Shown: positions 36,669 through 46,225 of the stretch, piece after piece | Layout: the number at the start of each line of letters is the position of its first letter | How positions within the stretch are numbered: the stretch's first letter is position 1 | Source of the DNA: Gammaproteobacteria bacterium | Lineage (GTDB): Bacteria > Pseudomonadota > Gammaproteobacteria > Steroidobacterales > GCA-2729495 | DNA length: 64,000 nucleotides | Assembly: GCA_015709695.1 (NCBI GenBank) | Contig: CP054183.1 | Span: 372,001-436,000, forward strand | Direction: 5' to 3' | The notes under the pieces: model-generated | Database searches by the model: none | Seen by the model: the letters and a program-made list of their open reading frames with translations, nothing else | What the model was told of the DNA's origin: nothing | Made by a program: the position numbers and the translations under genes

Positions 36669-36692
36669 GGGCGCTGCCGGGCGGCAGCGCCC
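36669..36692. terminator. Perfect GC hairpin between convergent MFS and copZ-like genes
   Basis: 10-base perfect stem GGGCGCTGCC / GGCAGCGCCC with a GGGC loop, located just after the MFS stop and before the stop of the metal chaperone. No T run follows, so it is a bidirectional hairpin of uncertain strength. Confidence 0.45.
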
Positions 36693-36710
36693 GATGGGCA
36701 GGTCGCGGCC

Positions 36711-36920
36711 TCAGGCGGCGACCTGGAACCCCGCTTCGGTGATGGCCTTTTCCAGGGCAGCACGCTGGATGACGGCCGGATCGAACTCCACCGACACCGT
36801 TCCCGCTGCACGATCCGCGCGAGCCGAGGCCACGCCCTTGCGGCTGGTCAGCGCGTTCTGCACGCTGCGCTCGCAGCCGCCGCAGGTCATCCCGGAAACC
36901 TTGAGCTGCACTTTTTCCAT
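36711..36920 (-). CDS. copZ: Copper chaperone, heavy-metal-associated domain protein
   Basis: 69 residues forming one HMA domain (beta-alpha-beta-beta-alpha-beta). The metal site is GMTCGGC (Cys13 and Cys16), followed by the standard FDPAVIQRAALEKAITEAGF tail. It would carry Cu(I) in the cytoplasm and hand it to the ATPase encoded 28 bases upstream in the same direction. Confidence 0.9.
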   Translation of the reverse strand: MEKVQLKVSGMTCGGCERSVQNALTSRKGVASARADRAAGTVSVEFDPAVIQRAALEKAITEAGFQVAA

Positions 36921-36948
36921 GATCCAGTCTCCTCGTCGTTGCGTTTCT

Positions 36949-39405
36949 TCAGGCTGATTGGCGCTGCGCCAGCCGGGGACGCCAGCGGCGCAGCAACAGG
37001 GAATTGGTGACCACGCTGACGCTGCTCATGGCCATCGCGGCGCCGGCCATGGCCGGGCTGAGCATGCCCAGCGCCGCCAGCGGGATGCCGATGACATTGT
37101 AGATGAACGCCCAGAACAGGTTCTGGCGGATCTTGCGGAAGGTGGCACGGCTGGCGCCGATGGCGGCTGCCACCAGGCGCGGGTCCGGCCGCATAAGCGT
37201 GATGCCGGCCGTCTCCATCGCCACGTCGGTGCCGGTACCCATGGCGATGCCGACATCGGCGGCGGCGAGCGCGGGTGCATCGTTGATGCCGTCGCCGACC
37301 ATCGCCACCACATGGCCCTCGCTGCCGAGCCCGGCGACGATGCTGGCCTTGCCCTCCGGGCGGATGCCGCCGCGCGCCTCGCCCATGCCCAGCTGGGCGC
37401 CGATGACTTCGGCGACCCGCGGAGCATCGCCCGACAGCAGCAGGCTGCGGACGCCGATGTCGCGCAACGCGCTGATCGCGGCCTGTGCCTCCTCGCGCAG
37501 CGGATCGGCGATGGCCATGATGCCGATGGGGCCGTCGCTGTCGGCGATCCACACCACCGTGCGGGCCAGTTCCTGCCACTCGCGGGCGCGGGCGGCCTCC
37601 TGGCCGGTGTCGATGCGCCGCTTCTCCAGCGAACGGGCATTGCCGATCATGATCTCGCGCCCCCCGACCTCGCCGACCACGCCATAGCCGGTGTGGCTGC
37701 GGAAGCCGCTGACGGGCCCGGGCTGGATGCCGAGCTCGGCGGCGCGTTCCATGATGGCGCGGGCCAGCGGATGCTCGCTGCCCTGCTGTACCGAGGCTGC
37801 CAGGCGCAGCAGTTCCTTCTCGGTGCCGCGCAGGGTGTGCAGGGCGACGATGCGTGGCTTGCCGGCAGTCAGCGTGCCGGTCTTGTCGAAGACCACCGTG
37901 TCGATGCGGTGCGCGCGCTCCAGGGAAGCCACGTCCTTGATGAGGATGCCGGCGCGGGCCGCCGCGCCGGTGCCCGTCATGATGGCGGTCGGCGTGGCCA
38001 GGCCCAGCGCGCAGGGGCAGGCGATGACCAGCACCGACACGGCGGCGATGAGCGCATGCTCGAAGTTGGCGTCGTAGGCCATCCAGCCGGCGAAGCTGAG
38101 CAGCGCGATCACCACCACCACGGGCACGAACACCGCGCTGACCTGGTCCACCAGGCGCTGCACGGGCGCCTTGCCGGCCTGGGCGTTCTCGACCATGCGG
38201 ATGATCTTCGACAGGGTCGAGTCCTCGCCCACGGCGGTGGCCTGCACCTCGAGCAGCCCGGTGCCGTTGATGGCGCCACCGGTGACCTGCGCCCCGGCTG
38301 TCTTCGCCACCGGCAGGCTTTCGCCGGTAATGAGCGACTCGTCGAGCTCGCTGGCACCGGCCGTCACCCGGCCGTCCACCGGCACGCGCTCGCCGGGGCG
38401 CACGATGACGATATCGCCGCTGCGGACCTCGGCCACGGGCACCTCGGCTTCGCTGCCATCGGCGCGTCGCAGCCGCGCAGTCTGCGGCCGCAGCTGCATG
38501 AGCTGACGGATGGCGGCGGTGGTGCCGCGCTTGGCGCGGGTCTCGAGGAACTTGCCGAGCATCACCAGGGTGATGACCACCGCCGAACCCTCGAAGTACA
38601 GGTGGCCCTGCGCGGCCTCGCCCAGCGTTGCCAGCAGCCACGCGCTGTAGGCCCAGGCGGCGCTGGTGCCGAGGGCCACCAGCACGTCCATGTTGCCGGA
38701 GCGCGCGCGCAGGGACTTCCATGCGCCGCGGTAGAAGCGGGCGCCGCAGACGAACTGCACCGGCGTCGCCAGCAGGAATTCCACCCAGGCCGGCAGGTGG
38801 ACATGCATCCCGGCCATCATCGCCACCATCTGCGCCACCATCGGCAGGGTGAGGAGGGCCGCGGCGACCAGCATCAGCAGCTCGCGCCGGACGGCTGCGG
38901 CGTCGGCGGCCCGGCGTTCCTCGTCGGCCCGGGCACGGTCGGCTTCGGCCGGCTCGACGCGGGCCTCGTAGCCTGCGCGGGCCACGGCGGCCGCCAGCGC
39001 GTCGATGGCGGTGATGCCGGCGAGGCCGGTGACATCGGCGCGTTCCAGGGCGAGGTTGACGTTGGCCTCGACCACGCCGGGCACGGCCCGCAGGGCCTTT
39101 TCCACCCGGGTCGCGCAGGCGCTGCAGGTCATGCCGACGATGCCGAAGGACCAGGACTGGCGCGGCACGCTGAAGCCGGCCCTCTGCACGGCCTCGGCCA
39201 CTCCCGCGGCGCTGGTCTGCGCCGGGTCGAAGCTGACGGCGGCGCGCTCCAGGGCGAAGTTGACGCTGGCCTGGCGCACACCGGGGGCCTTGCCCAGCGC
39301 GCCTTCGAGGCGCACGGCACAGGCACCGCAGGTCATGCCGGAGACCGGCAGGTCGATGCGGGCGGTATCGGGCGGGCTGGCGGGACTGGGCATGCTGCTG
39401 GCCAT
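36949..39405 (-). CDS. copA: Cu(I)-exporting P-type ATPase
   Basis: 818 residues. Two N-terminal metal-binding domains (GMTCGAC, Cys26/Cys29; GMTCSAC, Cys94/Cys97), then the P1B-ATPase core: transmembrane metal site ACPCALG, phosphorylation DKTGT, GDGIND hinge and the HP dipeptide in GSEHPLA. The C-terminal helix has the [14 protein letters not shown] block of the Cu+ subgroup. It pumps Cu(I) to the periplasm. Start 39405 was chosen (an in-frame ATG at 39393 is also possible); the longer open frame has no homology. Forms an operon with the small chaperone. No CueR-type regulator is visible nearby. Confidence 0.94.
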   Translation of the reverse strand: MASSMPSPASPPDTARIDLPVSGMTCGACAVRLEGALGKAPGVRQASVNFALERAAVSFDPAQTSAAGVAEAVQRAGFSVPRQSWSFGIVGMTCSACATRVEKALRAVPGVVEANVNLALERADVTGLAGITAIDALAAAVARAGYEARVEPAEADRARADEERRAADAAAVRRELLMLVAAALLTLPMVAQMVAMMAGMHVHLPAWVEFLLATPVQFVCGARFYRGAWKSLRARSGNMDVLVALGTSAAWAYSAWLLATLGEAAQGHLYFEGSAVVITLVMLGKFLETRAKRGTTAAIRQLMQLRPQTARLRRADGSEAEVPVAEVRSGDIVIVRPGERVPVDGRVTAGASELDESLITGESLPVAKTAGAQVTGGAINGTGLLEVQATAVGEDSTLSKIIRMVENAQAGKAPVQRLVDQVSAVFVPVVVVIALLSFAGWMAYDANFEHALIAAVSVLVIACPCALGLATPTAIMTGTGAAARAGILIKDVASLERAHRIDTVVFDKTGTLTAGKPRIVALHTLRGTEKELLRLAASVQQGSEHPLARAIMERAAELGIQPGPVSGFRSHTGYGVVGEVGGREIMIGNARSLEKRRIDTGQEAARAREWQELARTVVWIADSDGPIGIMAIADPLREEAQAAISALRDIGVRSLLLSGDAPRVAEVIGAQLGMGEARGGIRPEGKASIVAGLGSEGHVVAMVGDGINDAPALAAADVGIAMGTGTDVAMETAGITLMRPDPRLVAAAIGASRATFRKIRQNLFWAFIYNVIGIPLAALGMLSPAMAGAAMAMSSVSVVTNSLLLRRWRPRLAQRQSA

Positions 39406-39493
39406 GGCGGCGATGGTAGTCCCCGGCCACGGGGCCGGCAAATGATGGTGGATCGAAACTACCCTGGCGTCATTGGGCCGTGCAGCCCGGGTT

Positions 39494-40273
39494 TCAAGGG
39501 GCCCGGTCCTGGCCAGGCAGCGCCGGGTGCCGCGATGACAGCGCCATTCGCCGGGGCCGGCTGTGGAAGTTGCGCAGGTACTCGCCGAACACGCTGCGCC
39601 CCAGCTGCAGCGATTCGCCGACATGCGCGCCGGTCTCGGCGAGGATCCGTGCTGGCGAGAACCCGGGTCCCAGGCAGTCCACCTCGCGGGCCATCACCGG
39701 GGTGTGCAGCCAGCGCGAAACCAGCGCCTCGTCGACCTCGAGGTGGAATTGCAGCGCATAGACATTGTCGCCATGGCGGAAGGCCTGGTTGCTGCAGGAC
39801 GGGGAGCTCGCGAGATGCACGGCGCCGTGAGGGATGTCGAAGGTGTCACCGTGCCACTGGAAGATCTTGCGGGTGCCGCCGAAGTGGCGGAACAGCGGGT
39901 CTTCCATGCCGGCGGCGGTGGGCGTGACGTCGTACCAGCCGATTTCCTTCTCCGGGTTGCGGGTGACGCGGGCGCCGAGGGCCCGCGCGATCAGCTGCGC
40001 ACCCAGGCAGATGCCGAGCACCGGCATGCCGCAGTCGATGGCCTCGCGGATGGCTGCCACCTCCAGGGCGAGGTGCGGGTGGCGGGCCGTCTGGTCGCAA
40101 TTCATCGGGCCGCCCAGCACCACGAGGCCATGGTAGTTGCCGATGTCCGGGACCGCGTCAGGCTGGCGCCCGAAGTTCAGGTAGCGCAGGCGATAGCCCG
40201 CCTCGCGCAACATGGGGTCGAAACTGCCGAGGATCTCGTGTGCAACATGCTGGAAGATGAGGATGCGGCGCAT
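39494..40273 (-). CDS. Class I glutamine amidotransferase (GMP-synthase-like subgroup)
   Basis: 259 residues. Stand-alone glutaminase fold: catalytic Cys89 in [10 protein letters not shown], His177 and Glu179 in LQFHLEV, oxyanion strand VVLGGPMNC. Related to the GMP synthase glutaminase domain but without a synthetase partner; similar free-standing proteins act on gamma-glutamyl compounds or glutamine. Its ATG lies only about 10 bases from a TATACT on the minus strand (40287-40282), so the transcript could be nearly leaderless. Confidence 0.85.
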   Translation of the reverse strand: MRRILIFQHVAHEILGSFDPMLREAGYRLRYLNFGRQPDAVPDIGNYHGLVVLGGPMNCDQTARHPHLALEVAAIREAIDCGMPVLGICLGAQLIARALGARVTRNPEKEIGWYDVTPTAAGMEDPLFRHFGGTRKIFQWHGDTFDIPHGAVHLASSPSCSNQAFRHGDNVYALQFHLEVDEALVSRWLHTPVMAREVDCLGPGFSPARILAETGAHVGESLQLGRSVFGEYLRNFHSRPRRMALSSRHPALPGQDRAP

Positions 40274-40299
40274 GGGTGCTTAGTATATGTCGATCGCGC

Positions 40300-40335
40300 C
40301 AAACGTTTGACACTGCCTGAGGCCTCGCAGATGAT
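40300..40335 (+). promoter_or_regulatory. Candidate sigma-70 promoter and palindrome before the FleQ-like gene
   Basis: TTGACA at 40307-40312 and GATGAT at 40330-40335 with 17-base spacing. A perfect 10-base palindrome CAAACGTTTG (40300-40309) overlaps the -35 and could be an operator. It lies about 100 bases before the start codon. Confidence 0.45.
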
Positions 40336-40432
40336 AGCGCCCGGGTCGGGTTTCCCGTGCGCAACAAGCAGTGCCGCCCATGCCACCCGTGGCGTCGCCC
40401 CGGGACAGGGCGGACATCCGCGGCAGGTGTCC

Positions 40433-41584
40433 ATGAACGAGGCCAGCGATTCCCTGGAGCAGGAGGCCCTGCGGCCCGGCGGGGGGCCACCCGGGCTGGC
40501 GGCCGCCGCGTCCGACCCGCTGCTCGATGCCGCGGCCATCGCCCGGGCCCGCAGCCTGTATTTCCCCACCGGCCAGAGCCCGCGCATGACGGTGGTGCGT
40601 CGCCTGCTGGAGCAGGTGGCACCCTTCAACACCAACGTGCTGATCACCGGCGAATCGGGTACCGGCAAGGAATGGGCCGCCCGCTACGTCCATGCCCTGT
40701 CGCCGCGCCACCCGCAGCCCTTCGTGCCGGTCAACTGCGGGGCCATCCCGGCGGAGCTGCTGGAGAGCGAGCTGTTCGGCCACGAGAAGGGCGCCTTCAC
40801 CGGGGCCATTGCTGCCCGCGTTGGCCGCTTCGAGGCGGCCGAGGGTGGCACGCTGTTCCTCGACGAGATCGGCGACATGAGCCTGCCGATGCAGGTGAAG
40901 CTGCTGCGCGTGCTGCAGGAGCGGGTGTACGAGCGCGTCGGCAGCAACCGCAGCCGGCATTGCGACGTGCGCATCATCGCCGCCACGCACCGCAACCTCG
41001 AGGAGGCCATCCGCGAGGGCAAGTTCCGCGAGGACCTGTTCTACCGGCTCAACGTCTTTCCGGTGGAGCTGCCGCCGCTGCGCGAACGCAAGGAAGACCT
41101 CACGGAGCTCGCCGCCAACATCCTCGAACGCTGCGGTCGCGCCGGCCAGCAGCCGGTGACGCTCAGCGGCGGCGCGCTGCGCATCCTGCGCTGCTACGAC
41201 TGGCCGGGGAACATCCGCGAGCTGGCCAACCTCATGGAGCGCCTGTGCGTGCTCTATCCCGGGCAACCGGTGGACATCGCCAACCTGCCGAGCCGCTACA
41301 CGGCCAACGCGCCGCTGCGCGAGGCGGACCGCGAGATCGTCGCCCGGCGCAGTGCCGCGGGCCCGCAGCCGCAGGATTTCGACCTGCCCACCGAGGGCAT
41401 TCCGCTGAAGACCTACATCGAGAACATCGAGATCGCGCTGATCCGCCGTGCCCTGGTCGACACCGACGGGGTGGTGGCGCACGCCGCCGAGCGGCTGCAG
41501 ATCCGCCGCACCACGCTTGCGGAGAAGATGAAGCGCTACGGCATCCAGGCGGGTGCCGAGGCGCAGGGCGCTCCCGCCGCCTGA
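40433..41584 (+). CDS. Sigma-54-dependent activator, FleQ-like but without a receiver domain
   Basis: 383 residues. A short N-terminal region (about 50 residues, no receiver motif) is followed directly by the AAA+ domain. Motifs are Walker A GESGTGKE (73-80), the sigma-54 contact loop GAFTGA (120-125), Walker B LFLDEIGD and [16 protein letters not shown]. The C-terminus carries a Fis-type helix-turn-helix, [20 protein letters not shown], very close to FleQ/FlrA proteins. FleQ is normally about 490 residues with an N-terminal receiver-like domain, so this one is shortened. It lies at the end of the flagellar block and is the obvious candidate activator of the sigma-54 promoter before fliL. Confidence 0.85.
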   Translation: MNEASDSLEQEALRPGGGPPGLAAAASDPLLDAAAIARARSLYFPTGQSPRMTVVRRLLEQVAPFNTNVLITGESGTGKEWAARYVHALSPRHPQPFVPVNCGAIPAELLESELFGHEKGAFTGAIAARVGRFEAAEGGTLFLDEIGDMSLPMQVKLLRVLQERVYERVGSNRSRHCDVRIIAATHRNLEEAIREGKFREDLFYRLNVFPVELPPLRERKEDLTELAANILERCGRAGQQPVTLSGGALRILRCYDWPGNIRELANLMERLCVLYPGQPVDIANLPSRYTANAPLREADREIVARRSAAGPQPQDFDLPTEGIPLKTYIENIEIALIRRALVDTDGVVAHAAERLQIRRTTLAEKMKRYGIQAGAEAQGAPAA

Positions 41585-41599
41585 GGGCCGGCGGCCGCC

Positions 41600-43126
41600 T
41601 CAGGCCGCCTTGATCTTGTCGTAGCTGGTGTGGCGGTTCCGGCCGTTGCGCTTGGAATGGTAGAGCGCGGTGTCGGCGGCCGCGAGCAGCTCCTGCGAGG
41701 TGGCGAACGATGACTTGCCATCGCAGCTGGCGATGCCGAGCGACAGCGTGATGGAGAAGCTGCTGCCATTGCCGCTGGGCACCCGGGTGTCGCGCGCCCT
41801 CTGCACCAGGCGCTCGGCGACGGCTTCCACCTGCGGCGTGTCGACCCCCGGCAGCAGCAGCACGAATTCATCACCGCCATAGCGCGCGACGATGTCGGTA
41901 TCGCGCAGCGTGTTGACCAGCAGCCCGGCCACCGCCTTCAGCATGGCGTCGCCGCCCTGGTGGCCGTGGGTGTCGTTGATGCCCTTGAAGTGGTCGAGAT
42001 CGACGAACACCACCGACAGCGGCCAGCGGTTCTTGGCGGCCGCAGCGAATTCCCGCTCCACGGCTTCCTCGAAAGCGCGCCGGTTGAACACGCCGGTGAG
42101 GCCGTCGCGCTCGCTCTCCACCTTGAGCACGGAATTCTCGGCCTTGAGCTTCGACTTCTGGCTCTCCAGGTCGTTGTTCCGGTCGAGCTGGTAGAGGTTG
42201 CGGACCACGAGGATTTCCCGCGCCGAGTCGACGATGTCCTGCAGCTGGTCGGCCGGGAACAGCTGCAGGTCGAACAGGCCCTCGGCCACCGGGATCTGCT
42301 CGCGGATGATGCCGAACAGGTCGGCCAGCCGGTTGGGCAGGATGCCGAGGTGGCGCTGCGCCTGGGTGCCTGCGCGGCGGATGCCGGTCTCGCTCTGGTC
42401 GGTGAGCCAGACATCGGCCAGGTCGCCCGAGAGCGCCACGCAACGCACGAACTCGCGGTGCTCCGGTTCGACGCCGCCCGCCGTCGGGTCATGGCTGTGC
42501 TGCACGCCACGCAGCAGCGCTGCAGGCATATTCCAGCTCTTCAGCAGCCAGGTGCCGACGGAGCGGTGGTCGGTCTCCAGGCAGCTCTGCTCGTGCTGGC
42601 TGACCCGCCCGTGCTCGAGCTGGAAGGGCGAGATGCCGGCATAGGTGTCCGGCGCCAGCTTGTCCAGCGCCAGCATGCCGATGTCCTGCAGCAGTGCGGC
42701 GAGGAACACCTCCTCGGCATCGCGGCGTCCGAACTCGCTCGCCAGCAGCTTGCCCCAGGTGGCGGCGAGGATGGCGCGCTTCCAGTAGGCATCGAAGTCG
42801 AAGCCCTTGGACGCATCCCGGCGCAGGGTGCTCACCAGGGTGAATGACAGGGCCAGCGTCAGCGTCGCGTTCAGGCCCAGCACGATCAGCGCCTGGCGCA
42901 GGTTGCTGCTCTGGCGGCGGCGCGCGTACATCGCCGAGTTGGCGATGCGCATCACCTTGGCGGCGATCGCCGGGTCGCCGCTGACGGTGTCGGCGACCCT
43001 GGCCAGGTCGATCTCAGGGTCCTGGGCCAGGGTGATGACCTGCATGGCCACCGCCGGTGGCGTCGGGAAGCTGGTGCAGGTCTTCAGACGCTGCAGGATC
43101 TTTTCAGGGATCTGGATCTGGCTCAT
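41600..43126 (-). CDS. HDOD-GGDEF signalling protein
   Basis: 508 residues. HDOD domain at about 10-215 (SFPTPPAVAMQVI, DPAIAAKVMRIANSA), then a linker with a coiled-coil-like segment (DLESQKSKLKAENSVLKVESERD), and a C-terminal GGDEF domain (DGLTGVFNRRAFEE, DLDHFKGINDTHGHQGGD, RYGGDEFVLLLPG). The catalytic GGDEF signature is intact, so diguanylate cyclase activity is likely. It follows the motility operon in the same direction after a 61-base gap, suggesting c-di-GMP input to swimming. It is convergent with the FleQ-like gene. Confidence 0.9.
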   Translation of the reverse strand: MSQIQIPEKILQRLKTCTSFPTPPAVAMQVITLAQDPEIDLARVADTVSGDPAIAAKVMRIANSAMYARRRQSSNLRQALIVLGLNATLTLALSFTLVSTLRRDASKGFDFDAYWKRAILAATWGKLLASEFGRRDAEEVFLAALLQDIGMLALDKLAPDTYAGISPFQLEHGRVSQHEQSCLETDHRSVGTWLLKSWNMPAALLRGVQHSHDPTAGGVEPEHREFVRCVALSGDLADVWLTDQSETGIRRAGTQAQRHLGILPNRLADLFGIIREQIPVAEGLFDLQLFPADQLQDIVDSAREILVVRNLYQLDRNNDLESQKSKLKAENSVLKVESERDGLTGVFNRRAFEEAVEREFAAAAKNRWPLSVVFVDLDHFKGINDTHGHQGGDAMLKAVAGLLVNTLRDTDIVARYGGDEFVLLLPGVDTPQVEAVAERLVQRARDTRVPSGNGSSFSITLSLGIASCDGKSSFATSQELLAAADTALYHSKRNGRNRHTSYDKIKAA

Positions 43127-43187
43127 GGCGTTGGCTCCGGTGGTCTCGCAGGCAGGCGTCGTGTGCCCGGTCAGGCTGGTCCGTGAC

Positions 43188-43589
43188 TCAGTGCATTCCC
43201 GTGGCCGGCGTGGCCGCGGCCGTCTTCGGGCCGCCGTAAAGCATCTGGATCAGGCGTGCCTCGCTTTGGCCGATGCGGCAGGCGGCAACCAGTTCCTCGG
43301 TGCTGGCCCCATGGCGCGACAGGGCCACCGCCTGGCGCAGGCCGGGGCGCGTGGCCACGGCTCCGGCACGCTCGCGTTCCGCCTGCAGCGCCTGCAGCTT
43401 GTCGGCGCAGGCGGCGAGTGCCGCCTCCGCTTCCGCGGCCCGCAGCTGGGCGATGCCGGCAGCGTTCAGGGCGCTGGCCGAGCGGCGCGTGGCGCGCCAG
43501 CCGAGGCCGAGCGCGAGCAGTGACAGCGTCAGGCTGCCGGCCACCACGGCCGCAGCCGTCACCATGAGGAGATTGAAGCTGATGATCAT
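43188..43589 (-). CDS. DUF2802 family membrane-anchored protein
   Basis: 133 residues. One N-terminal transmembrane helix (about 5-30), a coiled-coil-prone middle (LRAAEAEAALAACADKLQALQAERE, quoted in part only: LRAAEAEAALAAC) and a C-terminal helical motif, AVALSRHGASTEELVAACRI. DUF2802 proteins sit near the motor genes in Pseudomonas-type flagellar clusters; function unknown. Starts 11 bases after the stop of the small basic ORF and is likely in the motCD transcript. Confidence 0.75.
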   Translation of the reverse strand: MIISFNLLMVTAAAVVAGSLTLSLLALGLGWRATRRSASALNAAGIAQLRAAEAEAALAACADKLQALQAERERAGAVATRPGLRQAVALSRHGASTEELVAACRIGQSEARLIQMLYGGPKTAAATPATGMH

Positions 43590-43600
43590 GGGTCTTCCCC

Positions 43601-43834
43601 CTATGCGAGTTCGTCGACGATGTGCTCGTGGCCGCCTTCCGCGGCGCCGCCACGATCCTGTTCCGGTGACCGGCCCGGCCGCGAGCGATCCGGTTGCCTG
43701 CGGGCGCTGTCGCCCTGGTCGTTGCCCTGGGTCTTGCTCTGGTTCTGGCTCTGGCCACCACGCTTGTTGCGGCCTTCGGGGCGTCGGGTCCAGTTGCCGG
43801 CCGTGGGTGGCCTGACCTGCTCGATGGGCGTCAT
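43601..43834 (-). CDS. Small hydrophilic protein of the motCD operon, function unknown
   Basis: 77 residues, very rich in Arg, Gln, Gly and Asp (TRRPEGRNKRGGQSQNQSK), with no membrane segment or recognisable domain; probably disordered. Its ATG overlaps the motD stop by 4 bases (ATGA), which is good evidence that it is translated. Not recognised. Confidence 0.6.
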   Translation of the reverse strand: MTPIEQVRPPTAGNWTRRPEGRNKRGGQSQNQSKTQGNDQGDSARRQPDRSRPGRSPEQDRGGAAEGGHEHIVDELA

Positions 43835-44718
43835 GGTGCGGGCTCCTGTGCCGCCGCGGCGGATTCCGCGGTCGCCGGGGCGGGCTCCTGCGCGGCGCCA
43901 GCGGGTGCATCGAGGATCACCAGCGTGACGCGCCGGTTGCGGTTGCGCCCCTCGGTGGTGGCGTTGTCCGCCACCGGCTGGTACTCGCCCTGGCCGGCGA
44001 CGCTCATGCGCTCGGGCGCGATGCCACGCTGCTCGAACAGCCGGACGATGCACGATGCGCGGGCACCGGAGAGCTCCCAGTTGGAGGGGAACTGCAGCGT
44101 GTGGATCGGGCGGTTGTCGGTGTGGCCCTCGACGCGGATGGGGCTGGCGAGCGGCTTGAGGATGCCGGCGATGCTGTCGAGGATGGGCAGCGCGTCGGGC
44201 TGGATCTCGGCGCTGCCGCTCGGAAAGAGAATGTCGGTCTTGATCTCGACCTCGACCCACAGCGGCTTGCGCGTCACCGTGACCAGGTCCTTGCCGATGA
44301 GCGAGGCCATGGCCTGCTCCACCTGGTCGGCGACCTGGCGCAGGCCCGGACCGTCGACGCCTTCGCCCTCGCCGGCGATGTCGCGCCCCATCTTGTTGAA
44401 CTGCTCGACCAGGCTCTTGTCGCCGCCGGCGACATGACCCGGCAGCTTCATCGCCTGGGAGGGCGACAGGCCCGCCACGGTGTCGTCGCGGCGCACCTTG
44501 ACCACCTTGTCGCCGATCTCGATGGGCGCGGTGGTCTTGGGTGAGCCGCGGAAAGCGGCGGTCATGGAATCCGAGAGCACGCGGTACTTGCCCTCGTTGA
44601 CCGAGGAGACCGCGTACATCACCACGAAGAAGGCCAGCAGCAGCGTGATCAGGTCGCCGTAGGGAATGGCCCAGGCCTCGTGGTTCACGTGGTCCTCGTG
44701 TTCGTGCTTGCGTGCCAT
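43831..44718 (-). CDS. motD: Flagellar stator protein MotD (MotB family)
   Basis: 295 residues. One N-terminal membrane helix with the proton-carrying Asp22 (PYGDLITLLLAFFVVMY) and a C-terminal OmpA-type peptidoglycan-binding domain (VEGHTDNRPIHT, NWELSGARA, GYQPVADN-type block, RRVTLVIL). It forms the stator with MotC and anchors it to the cell wall. 21 bases after motC. The tail is Ala/Pro/Glu-rich. Confidence 0.92.
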   Translation of the reverse strand: MARKHEHEDHVNHEAWAIPYGDLITLLLAFFVVMYAVSSVNEGKYRVLSDSMTAAFRGSPKTTAPIEIGDKVVKVRRDDTVAGLSPSQAMKLPGHVAGGDKSLVEQFNKMGRDIAGEGEGVDGPGLRQVADQVEQAMASLIGKDLVTVTRKPLWVEVEIKTDILFPSGSAEIQPDALPILDSIAGILKPLASPIRVEGHTDNRPIHTLQFPSNWELSGARASCIVRLFEQRGIAPERMSVAGQGEYQPVADNATTEGRNRNRRVTLVILDAPAGAAQEPAPATAESAAAAQEPAP

Positions 44719-44739
44719 GGGATCTCCTGCAGGGCCGCG

Positions 44740-45480
44740 TCAGGCGACGTAGCTCTTCAGCTTGACCTCCAGGTTGCGGGGGTTCTCGCCCTCGGCGATG
44801 GCGATGATGCCTTCCAGAACCATCTCCTTGGCACGGCTCTGCGCCTTGATGATCTCCTTGAGCTTGTTGGCGGTCGGCAGGAAGAACAGGTTGGCGAGGC
44901 CGATGCCGTAGATGGTGGCGGTGAAGGCCGCCGCGATGCCGTGGCCGAGCTTGCTCGGGTCGGCGAGGTTCTTCATGACGGCGATGAGGCCGAGCACGGC
45001 GCCGATGATGCCGAGTGTCGGCGCGTAGATCCCCAGGCCCTCGAAGACCTTGGCGCTCTGGGTGTTGGCCTTTTCCTTGGCCTCCAGCTCCAGTTCCATG
45101 GTCTCGCGGATCTTGTCGGGCTCGGTGCCGTCGACCAGCATCTGCAGCGCCTTCTTCGCGAACTCGTCCGGCTCCTTCTCCAGCGCCGGCTCCAGGCCGA
45201 GCAGGCCCTGCTTGCGGGCCGTCTCGCTCCACTCGACCATCTTGGCGATCAGTGCGCCGGTGTCCTCCACCGGTGGCTTGAAGATCCAGGGGAAGATCTT
45301 CCAGGCACGGAGGAAGGTCTCCTTCGGCGTCTGCACCAGACTCGAGGCCAGCGTGCCGATGAAGACGATGACGAAGGCCGCCGGGTTGGCGAGCGAGGAG
45401 ATGCCGGCTCCCTTGAGGATGCTGCCGCCGATCAGCGCCACCAGGGCCAGCACCACGCCGGTTGTGGTCAATGGATCCAT
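44740..45480 (-). CDS. motC: Flagellar stator protein MotC (MotA family)
   Basis: 246 residues with four membrane helices (about 5-25, 30-50, 150-170, 182-202) and the charged cytoplasmic loop between helices 2 and 3 that touches the rotor. Conserved blocks: LANPAAFVIVFIGTLAS, YAPTLGIIGAVLGLI, GHGIAAAFTATIYGIGLAN. Follows fliA by 1 base and precedes motD. The combination with MotD and its place after fliA identify the MotC/D set of polar flagellates. Confidence 0.93.
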   Translation of the reverse strand: MDPLTTTGVVLALVALIGGSILKGAGISSLANPAAFVIVFIGTLASSLVQTPKETFLRAWKIFPWIFKPPVEDTGALIAKMVEWSETARKQGLLGLEPALEKEPDEFAKKALQMLVDGTEPDKIRETMELELEAKEKANTQSAKVFEGLGIYAPTLGIIGAVLGLIAVMKNLADPSKLGHGIAAAFTATIYGIGLANLFFLPTANKLKEIIKAQSRAKEMVLEGIIAIAEGENPRNLEVKLKSYVA

Positions 45481-45481
45481 G

Positions 45482-46225
45482 TCAGCTTCCGGCCCCCGCG
45501 GCCACCCAGTCCTGCAGGCGGGCGCGCAGCCGCACCAGCGCCTGGCCGTGGATCTGGCAGACGCGCGATTCGCTCACGCCGAGCACTTCGCCGATTTCCT
45601 TGAGGTTCAGTTCCTCGTCGTAGTAGAGCGACATGACCAGCGCCTCGCGCTCCGGCAGCTCGCCGATGGCGGCGGTCATGGCAGCGTGGAATTCCGCGGA
45701 TTCGAGCTCGCTCGAGGGGTCGGGCGATGGCTGGTCGCCGTCCGGTCCCTCGTCGCTGCCCTGGTCCGGGTTGGCATCCTCGAGGCTGAACATGCGCTGG
45801 GTGGTGGTCGCCGTGACCATGCGGAAGTATTCCTCGAGTGGCACGCCGAGCTCCGCGGCGACCTCCCGCGGGCTGGCATGGGCGCCGGTGCGGTTCTCCA
45901 CCGCGCGCACTGCCGCGGTCAGCTGCCGCTGCTTGCGGTACACGGAGCGGGGTGCCCAGTCGGTGTTCCTGAATTCGTCCAGCATGGCTCCACGCACGCG
46001 TATGCTCGCGTAAGTCTCGAAGGATGCGCCCCTGGCAGCCGAGTACTGCCGGGCCGCATCCAGCAGGGCGATGAGCCCTGTCTGCACCAGGTCCTCCAGC
46101 TCCACGCCATCCGGCAGCCGGCCAAGGAGGTGACTCGCGATCCTCTTGACCAGCGGCGCGTACCGTTCCACCAGTTCCTCGGGCTGGAGCTGGCCGGCGA
46201 TGGCGTAGGCGGAGGCTGAGCTCAT
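45482..46225 (-). CDS. fliA: Flagellar sigma factor sigma-28
   Basis: 247 residues. Sigma regions 2 (LEDLVQTGLIALLDAARQY, FETYASIRVRGAMLDEFR), 3 (SPREVAAELGVPLEEY) and 4 (LPEREALVMSLYYDEELNLKEIG, SESRVCQIH) are all present. It directs RNA polymerase to late flagellar genes. The ATG overlaps the fleN stop by 4 bases. An acidic insert (DQGSDEGPDGD) lies between regions 3 and 4. Confidence 0.95.
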   Translation of the reverse strand: MSSASAYAIAGQLQPEELVERYAPLVKRIASHLLGRLPDGVELEDLVQTGLIALLDAARQYSAARGASFETYASIRVRGAMLDEFRNTDWAPRSVYRKQRQLTAAVRAVENRTGAHASPREVAAELGVPLEEYFRMVTATTTQRMFSLEDANPDQGSDEGPDGDQPSPDPSSELESAEFHAAMTAAIGELPEREALVMSLYYDEELNLKEIGEVLGVSESRVCQIHGQALVRLRARLQDWVAAGAGS

